A stretch of DNA of 20,917 nucleotides from CAYLYM01 sp964387645. GTDB taxonomy: Bacteria > Calditrichota > Calditrichia > RBG-13-44-9. Positions 16,002-20,917 of the stretch are shown one piece after another (the first letter of the stretch is position 1; each line of letters begins with the position of its first letter). The notes beneath the pieces were generated by a model, which did not search any database, was not told the DNA's origin, and worked only from the letters and a program-made list of their open reading frames with translations. Location: contig CAYLYM010000067.1 in the NCBI GenBank assembly GCA_964387645.1, positions 1 to 20,917 on the forward strand, read 5' to 3'. The position numbers and the translations under genes were made by a program.

Positions 16002-17170
16002 TTATTCCAAAATTAGCTATACGAAATTTGTTGGGTGCAGGTATTCGTACCTGGCTGAATGTCATAGTTCTTTCGCTTTCTTACGTGGTAATCATTTGGA
16101 CACAGGGATTGTATCAGGGTATGAATGAGCAGATTAGCCGGGCAAAGATCGATTCAGAAATCGGAGGAGGACAATTTTGGCAGGAAAATTACGACCCTTA
16201 CAATCCGCTCTGTTTAGACGAAGCTCATTCGGTGATGCCACCAGAAATTAAAAAACTCATAAGAAAAAAACAGGCTGTGCCTATTCTGGTTGTACAGGGA
16301 TCCATCTATCCAGGAGGAAAAGTGCTGCCAGTTGTGCTTAAGGGCATCGATCCGTCACAGACAATTTTAAATATTCCTACTCAATATTTACTTGATTCAT
16401 CCGAAGAAATAACCGCCATCATCGGTACTCGCATGGCAAAAATGGCGCGGTTAAAGGAAGGAGATTATGTGACAGTTCAATGGCGAGACGTAGACGGCAC
16501 TTTCGATGCCAGGGAAATCAAGATTGCCAAGATTTTTCAGACGCAGGTGCAAACGATTGACAATAATCAACTCTGGTTGTCTCTGCCTGTATTACAGAAA
16601 TTGACTGGTATGCACGATCAGGCAACTTTGGTTGTTATCAGCCCGGAATTACAAAATGTGCCCAGTACTGCAGGCTGGAAATTCCAGTCAACAGAAGTTC
16701 TGTTAGCAGATTTAGCTGAATTAGTCAAGACCAAAAGCGTCGGCGCATCAATTTTCTATTTAGTACTGCTGTTTTTGGCCATGCTAGCTATTTTTGATAC
16801 CCAGGTGCTGTCAATTTTCCGTCGACGAAAGGAAATGGGCACGTTAATGGCATTAGGAATGACCCGCGCACAAATAATTCAGCTTTTTACACTGGAAGGC
16901 GCTACTCATAGCATATTGGCGGCATTAGTGGCTGCAATTTATGGGATTCCTTTACTGGTTTACTCTGCAAAATCTGGTCTTGCCATGCCGCAATCTTACG
17001 ATAGTTATGGTCTTGCTCTTGGCGATAAGTTGTTTCCTGTTTACAGTACCGGTCTGGTAATTGGCACAACGCTTTTAATCTTCTTGATAACAACAATCGT
17101 GAGCTATTTACCGACGAGAAAAATCGCAAAATTAAAACCAACAGATGCATTACGGGGTAAATATTTATGA
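15998..17170 (+). CDS. FtsX-like permease 1 (LolC/E-like) of the export operon
   Basis: The 390-residue inner-membrane protein has one N-terminal helix (about 18-36), a large periplasmic domain (40-248) and three C-terminal helices (about 249-270, 305-325, 350-372), the MacB/LolC-E topology. FRRRKEMGTLMALGMTRAQI (274-293) and the end LPTRKIAKLKPTDALRG (371-387) are typical of the FtsX domain and contact the ATPase. It overlaps both the ATPase and the second permease by four bases, so translation of the three is coupled and a 1:1 heterodimer of permeases is likely. It lacks a lipidation signal. Substrate is unknown. Confidence 0.92.
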   Translation: MIIPKLAIRNLLGAGIRTWLNVIVLSLSYVVIIWTQGLYQGMNEQISRAKIDSEIGGGQFWQENYDPYNPLCLDEAHSVMPPEIKKLIRKKQAVPILVVQGSIYPGGKVLPVVLKGIDPSQTILNIPTQYLLDSSEEITAIIGTRMAKMARLKEGDYVTVQWRDVDGTFDAREIKIAKIFQTQVQTIDNNQLWLSLPVLQKLTGMHDQATLVVISPELQNVPSTAGWKFQSTEVLLADLAELVKTKSVGASIFYLVLLFLAMLAIFDTQVLSIFRRRKEMGTLMALGMTRAQIIQLFTLEGATHSILAALVAAIYGIPLLVYSAKSGLAMPQSYDSYGLALGDKLFPVYSTGLVIGTTLLIFLITTIVSYLPTRKIAKLKPTDALRGKYL

Positions 17171-18441
17171 TAAAATTTCTGCTTAAAGGAGTGCTGCGCG
17201 ATCGCTCACGCAGCCTGTTTCCCATTCTTATTGTTACTGCAGGGGTGGCATTGACAGTATTTTTTCATGCCTGGATAGCTGGTTATATCGAAGAAATGAT
17301 CGAAAATAATGCCCGATTCAGCGCCGGGCATGTGAAAATCACAACCAAAGCCTTAGAGGAACAATCAGGGCAAATCTCCAATGAATTAGCACTTTTGGGA
17401 ATCGATTCTCTGATTTCGCAATTAAATAAAAAATTTCCTAAACTTTGCTGGACGCCGCGCATTCATTTCGGTGGTTTACTGGATATTCCCGATGAAAACG
17501 GAGAAACCCGTGAACAGGGACCTTTCTCAGGCATGGCTGTTGACCTGGTAAATCCAAATTCACTAGAAAAGAAAAATTTAAATCTGGAGAAAGCAATTGT
17601 GCGCGGCAGGCTCATTGAAAAAAGCGGTGAAATGCTTATTGCAGAAGATTTTGCCAATCGTTTAGAAGTAAATTTAGGAGACGCAGTAACAATTATTTCT
17701 TCAAGCATGTTTGGCGGTATGGTAATGCAGAATTTTACCATTGTGGGAACAGTTAAGTTTGGCATCACTGCTCTGGACAGAGGAGCTGTTATCGCTGACA
17801 TCTGCGACATTCAACAGATGCTGGAAATGGAAAATGGAGCTACAGAAATACTTGGGTTTTTTAAAGATAATAGATATGAGCGAAAAAGAGCTGATCTGGT
17901 TGTGGAAAATTTTAACAAATCATTTTCTAATCCTACCGATGAATTTGCGCCGGTAATAAAAGCTCTACATCACCAATCTGACCTAACTGAAATTTTAAAA
18001 ATGCTAGATAAGTATTCGTTCATTATGGTTTTTGTTTTTGTCGCGGCCATGTCAATAGTTCTCTGGAACGCGGGTTTGATGGGCAGTCTCCGCCGCTATG
18101 GTGAAATTGGCGTGCGACTGGCAATTGGAGAACGCAAAGGGCATCTATATTGGACAATGATTGCCGAATCGCTGCTCATCGGTGTTTTCGGTACAGTAAT
18201 CGGTACCGGTCTGGGATTGATTGCATCTTATTATTTGCAAAAACACGGCATTGACATTTCATTTGTGTTGAAAAATTCATCTATGCTTATTTCCAATGTC
18301 TTGCGCGCTAAAATTACATCCACGACTTATTTCATTGGTCTCATTCCCGGTTTACTTGCGACATTCATTGGTAGTGCCATTGCTGGACTTGGAATTTATA
18401 AACGACAAACCGCTCAATTATTCAAGGAGTTGGAAGTATGA
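17167..18441 (+). CDS. FtsX-like permease 2 (LolC/E-like) of the export operon
   Basis: The 424-residue protein has an N-terminal helix (about 17-39), a periplasmic domain (40-282) and C-terminal helices (about 283-305, 333-355, 385-410). LRRYGEIGVRLAIGERKGHLY (308-328) is the FtsX coupling segment. It is only distantly similar to its partner at 15998-17170, as LolC and LolE are to each other. It shares ATGA overlaps with both neighbours. A decayed relative of this gene lies on the opposite strand at 12246-13026. With the ATPase, the LolA-like protein and the barrel, it suggests extraction of a lipid-anchored or lipid substrate from the inner membrane. Confidence 0.92.
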   Translation: MIKFLLKGVLRDRSRSLFPILIVTAGVALTVFFHAWIAGYIEEMIENNARFSAGHVKITTKALEEQSGQISNELALLGIDSLISQLNKKFPKLCWTPRIHFGGLLDIPDENGETREQGPFSGMAVDLVNPNSLEKKNLNLEKAIVRGRLIEKSGEMLIAEDFANRLEVNLGDAVTIISSSMFGGMVMQNFTIVGTVKFGITALDRGAVIADICDIQQMLEMENGATEILGFFKDNRYERKRADLVVENFNKSFSNPTDEFAPVIKALHHQSDLTEILKMLDKYSFIMVFVFVAAMSIVLWNAGLMGSLRRYGEIGVRLAIGERKGHLYWTMIAESLLIGVFGTVIGTGLGLIASYYLQKHGIDISFVLKNSSMLISNVLRAKITSTTYFIGLIPGLLATFIGSAIAGLGIYKRQTAQLFKELEV

Positions 18442-19175
18442 AAAAATTGCTGATAATTCTACTACCGGGGCTTTTCTCTCTAGCATGGGGTCAGTCGCCT
18501 TCGGCATTGAGTATCTTAAAAAAAGTCGATGAGAATCTCACCGCTGAGAGTAAAATTGTCAAGTCAAAAATGATTATTCATGGCAGACGCAGCAGCCGCA
18601 CCATCGTGTCTAAATCATGGATTGAGGGTATAGACCGCTCATTTACTGAATTCCTGTCGCCGCCACGAGAAAGAGGCACCAAAATGTTGAAATTGGGTGA
18701 TAATCTCTGGACCTATTCTCCAGCAACAGACCGAATCATCAGAATTTCAGGGCACATGCTGCGGCAGTCGGTGATGGGTTCTGATCTATCTTACGAAGAC
18801 ATGATGGAAGATCCAGTGCTGCATCGAATTTACGAGCCAGTGATTGAAAAAGAAGACACCGTGCAAAACAGAAACTGTTGGGTACTTTTTTTAAAAGCTA
18901 AAAAACCGGACGTAGCTTATGCAACACGCCGCCTGTGGGTTGATAAGGAAAATTTCATTCCGCTGAAAGAAGAACTTTACGCAAAAAGCGGCAAGCTGCT
19001 CAAAAAAGTAGAAGTCAAAGAAGTAATGAAAGTGCAAGGAAAATGGCAAGCAAAAAGAGTTATCTTTAAAGATATGCTAAAAACCGGTAAGGGTACAGAA
19101 TTTATCGTCGAAGAGATTCAATTGAACGCGAAGATTCCCGGATATATTTTTTCCAAAGCGTCGCTGAGGAAGTAA
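18438..19175 (+). CDS. LolA-like periplasmic outer-membrane lipoprotein-sorting protein
   Basis: The 245-residue protein starts with a signal peptide, MKKLLIILLPGLFSLAWG, with cleavage likely just after it. The mature part resembles the LolA-like outer-membrane lipoprotein-sorting family (PF17131 type), with FLSPPRERGTKMLKLGDNLW (73-92) and TYSPATDRIIRISGHML (93-109), QSVMGSDLSYEDMM (111-124) and LWVDKENFIPLKEELYAKSG. Such proteins have a half-barrel that binds an acyl chain in the periplasm. Its ATG overlaps the stop of permease 2 (ATGA at 18438), so it belongs to the operon and probably carries what the transporter releases. Whether the cargo is a lipoprotein or a free lipid is open. Confidence 0.88.
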   Translation: MKKLLIILLPGLFSLAWGQSPSALSILKKVDENLTAESKIVKSKMIIHGRRSSRTIVSKSWIEGIDRSFTEFLSPPRERGTKMLKLGDNLWTYSPATDRIIRISGHMLRQSVMGSDLSYEDMMEDPVLHRIYEPVIEKEDTVQNRNCWVLFLKAKKPDVAYATRRLWVDKENFIPLKEELYAKSGKLLKKVEVKEVMKVQGKWQAKRVIFKDMLKTGKGTEFIVEEIQLNAKIPGYIFSKASLRK

Positions 19176-19564
19176 GTTTAATGAGAACTACGAGAATGCA
19201 AAGAAAAAACAAATTATTTGATTTTCTTGAGAACAGTGAAATAGTAAAACAATTATTCAAACCGTCATGTCTGCAGCAAGTAGGTAAACAATACGAATTT
19301 AGTTGTAAATTAAGCATGCTAATCAGTTCTAAAGGGAATTAGATTCTGAGAATAAGAACAATCCATGGTAAACTCTATGACTGACATACATTTTCTTCTA
19401 CAATAAATCAAGTTAAAGAGAATGCTGGACTAATTTATTACACTATTCAAAAATATTAAAAAATACTCTCTTACATAAGGCATTTTAACCTGAGTTTGAC
19501 AGTAAAAAACGACTTATTATCTTGTAATTACATTAGTTAACTTCCATTTTCTTAAAAGTTGTAA
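19176..19564. other. 389-bp spacer between the export operon and the mobile-element remnants
   Basis: I see no convincing gene and no terminator for the operon. A 53-codon frame (19181-19342, MRTTRMQRKNKLFDFLENSE) follows a GAGGA but matches nothing I know. A short palindrome, GTTGTA-AC-TACAAC (19558-19571), covers the stop codon of the transposase relic. Confidence 0.4.
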
Positions 19565-20217
19565 CTACAACGATAAAAGCATTGGCTTACAAGCACCTAT
19601 TTTATCAAAAATTTCCAATTGTTCACCATTGACTCTAGATAAACCTTTACGACGCCTCCCTTCATTCTCCCACTCAACGACAACTACTCGACACAAACGC
19701 TCCGTTGCTTTCTTCAAACTTAACTTTAAAACAGCAAGGCGTTTCTAAAACAATACCGCCATCCGGAAAGCTATGAAACATATCATAACATTTGTTCTTA
19801 TGCGTTTCTCTGTCCAATGAAAATAGAACGCAAACTCAAACTATGCTTTAACTCGTAAACTCCATTTTCAACATATTTTAAATATTTATAGAGTAATATG
19901 ATCTCTGTTTTTATCATCTCCTTCGCATTGCTAATCATTAAAAACCAACTGTCACTCCTGGCCTCTTCAACTAAAATTTCATCTTGCCTGGTAATTTCTA
20001 TACCTTCTTCTTTTAATGATATCTTGAAAAAACGGCTTAATCGCTTCCCTTATAATACATTCTTTATTTGTGAGTATTTATCCTCTATATCTATTGATTT
20101 CTACTTTATCTGTTCTACTAATTTCAAAAATTTATCTATTCGGTTTATACGTCTTTTATAACGCTTTAAGCCTTTATCGAAATTGTAACTGGCTACGTAG
20201 CGTACTTTTATTTTTTT
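19565..20217 (-). pseudogene. IS1634-like transposase, decayed C-terminal part
   Basis: The minus strand carries a collinear set of transposase segments broken by stops and frameshifts: KVRYVASYNFDKGLK (start of the segment, near 20200), EITRQDEILVEEARSDSWFL, then YKYLKYVENGVYELKHSL and SLRSIFIGQRNA (the family usually reads VExAFRxLKSxLxLRPIYH), and the end CRVVVVEWENEGRRRKGLSR, VNGEQLEIFDKIGACKPM-LLSL-stop at 19565. This is the layout of the C-terminal half of IS1634-type DDE transposases, including the last catalytic-region Glu context (YELKHSL). Multiple inactivating changes make it non-functional. The frame is interrupted at 20218 by another element and resumes at 20873. Confidence 0.8.
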
Positions 20218-20872
20218 GGGTATCCCCCAAAAAATTTGAATTAAAGTTTTAGAAGTGTTGAAAAATAAGGGAAAAATAAATAAAAGGGTGTGAGAGTCCC
20301 TTGTAATTTTTATATTCATTTTATCTCAAAAAAATGAAAAAAAAAGAAATCTCACATGAAGGAATCTAAGCAAATCGAAAAGTCTCTCCAAATGAAATTT
20401 TACTCCTTTAATAATGAAATCGCTCTTAATTTTTCTAAGTCTGAGAATCGATTTTTACGAGAAATGTTTTTTGGTATTCTTTGCAGTTCCCATGTTCATG
20501 CCAGCAAGATCGGTCGTCATATTCAGGATAAAATTAGCCTAAAGAAAACCCTTAAACGGTTAAGCTATCACCAATAGAAAATATGAAGCGTTGAAGAACA
20601 TTTTACCCATCCTGTGGATTTCGCTCTCATTCGTTTATAATCAGGTTGTGGAACTTGCAGTAGATATTTTAAGTTGCCGGGAATTTAAAACCAATCATGG
20701 TAAGCTCAAATTATCAGAGCTGTACCGTTTTATTTATTATAAACTAACCCGGGTAGTTCAAATGTGTTTTTTAAAAATAGGCCATTTAAAAATATTTAAA
20801 CCGATTGTCCGAAATAGAAATTGTATAAATTTACAGTTGGAACTGACTTTTTAAATTTCTTGGGGGATACCC
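20218..20872 (+). mobile_element. 655-bp internally deleted insertion sequence, IS4-like, nested in the IS1634-like relic
   Basis: The ends are inverted repeats: GGGTATCCCCCAAAAAATTT (20218-20237) and, reading from the other end, GGGTATCCCCCAAGAAATTT (20872-20853), 19 of 20 identical. Inside is a broken transposase gene. The element is therefore a non-autonomous copy that could be mobilised only in trans. No target-site duplication is visible (TTTTTTT on the left, CACTAGG on the right). Host sequence on both sides belongs to one older transposase frame, which marks this as the later insertion. Confidence 0.85.
20356..20854 (+). pseudogene. IS4-like transposase with internal deletion
   Basis: The first part (20356-20577, 73 codons) is a transposase N-terminus: NRFLREMFFGILCSSHVHAS, then KIGRHIQDKISLKKTLKRLS, of the kind found at the start of about 400-residue DDE transposases. 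It stops, and from about 20579 another frame gives KYEALKNILPILWISLSFVY and further residues to 20854, typical of the hydrophobic C-terminal tail of such enzymes. The DDE catalytic core, some 200 codons or more, is missing at the junction. Family assignment to IS4 type is by resemblance only. Confidence 0.7.
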
Positions 20873-20917
20873 CACTAGGCCGTTGATAAACTTGATTTTT
20901 ATAAAACTATTGTGTAT
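20873..20917 (-). pseudogene. continuation of the IS1634-like transposase relic (runs off right edge)
   Basis: Beyond the nested element the minus strand reads NSFIKIKFINGLV in the correct order to precede KVRYVASYNFDKG at 20217. In IS1634-type transposases a short beta strand of this kind comes just before the RYxxxYN segment. The match is short, so it depends on the two flanks being read together. Confidence 0.5.

Noticed and set aside
19181..19342. 53-codon plus-strand frame after the LolA-like gene
   Set aside because: It follows a GAGGA but has no recognisable family, no overlap with the operon, and lies in AT-rich spacer; chance is the simpler reading.
19898..20252. Plus-strand open frames rich in I, S and L
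   Set aside because: They are antisense to the IS1634-like transposase relic, whose minus-strand segments match a known family.
1..20917. CRISPR array, tRNA, rRNA or phage genes
   Set aside because: No regularly spaced repeats, no cloverleaf or rRNA-like sequence, and no phage structural genes were seen.

Overview
The window is an AT-rich bacterial chromosome segment, probably from the FCB superphylum (a Calditrichota- or Ignavibacteria-like lineage). This is inferred from gene content only: bacillithiol gene bshC, a Bacteroidota-type serine palmitoyltransferase, a Bacteroidota-type MetF, a PEGA-repeat protein and a DUF6599-like exported protein. There is no rRNA, tRNA or other taxonomic marker, so the phylum is a suggestion.

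Region 1 (1-6037, minus strand) reads right to left: an extended-SDR reductase (possible ceramide or ketosphinganine reductase), a membrane-anchored PEGA-repeat protein with a charged coiled-coil N-terminus, bshC, a DUF6599-like exported protein, a decayed coding remnant, and the N-terminal third of a GT4 glycosyltransferase that runs off the left edge. Region 2 (6038-6996) is a gene-free, very AT-rich divergent spacer with a 15-bp tandem duplication. Region 3 (6997-12150, plus strand) holds metF, a serine palmitoyltransferase (spt), a GNAT protein matching the bacterial ceramide-synthase type, and a GT2/GT81-like glycosyltransferase with a strong rho-independent terminator. The SDR, spt and GNAT genes together suggest a bacterial sphingolipid (ceramide) pathway split across two divergent transcripts.

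Region 4 (12151-19175) is an envelope-export locus. A TetR regulator precedes an outer-membrane beta-barrel protein, a LolD/MacB-type ATPase, two FtsX/LolC-E-type permeases and a LolA-like periplasmic protein. The last four genes overlap one another by ATGA junctions. Just upstream, on the opposite strand, lies a heavily decayed gene (12246-13026). It aligns segment by segment with the second permease, so it is the relic of a diverged, older copy of the same type of system. The live operon looks clearly richer in G+C than the surrounding genes.

Region 5 (19176-20917) is a mobile-element graveyard. The C-terminal part of an IS1634-like transposase is preserved as a pseudogene on the minus strand. 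It is interrupted by a 655-bp element with 20-bp inverted repeats and an internally deleted IS4-like transposase. The reading frame of the older element resumes on the far side and runs off the right edge.
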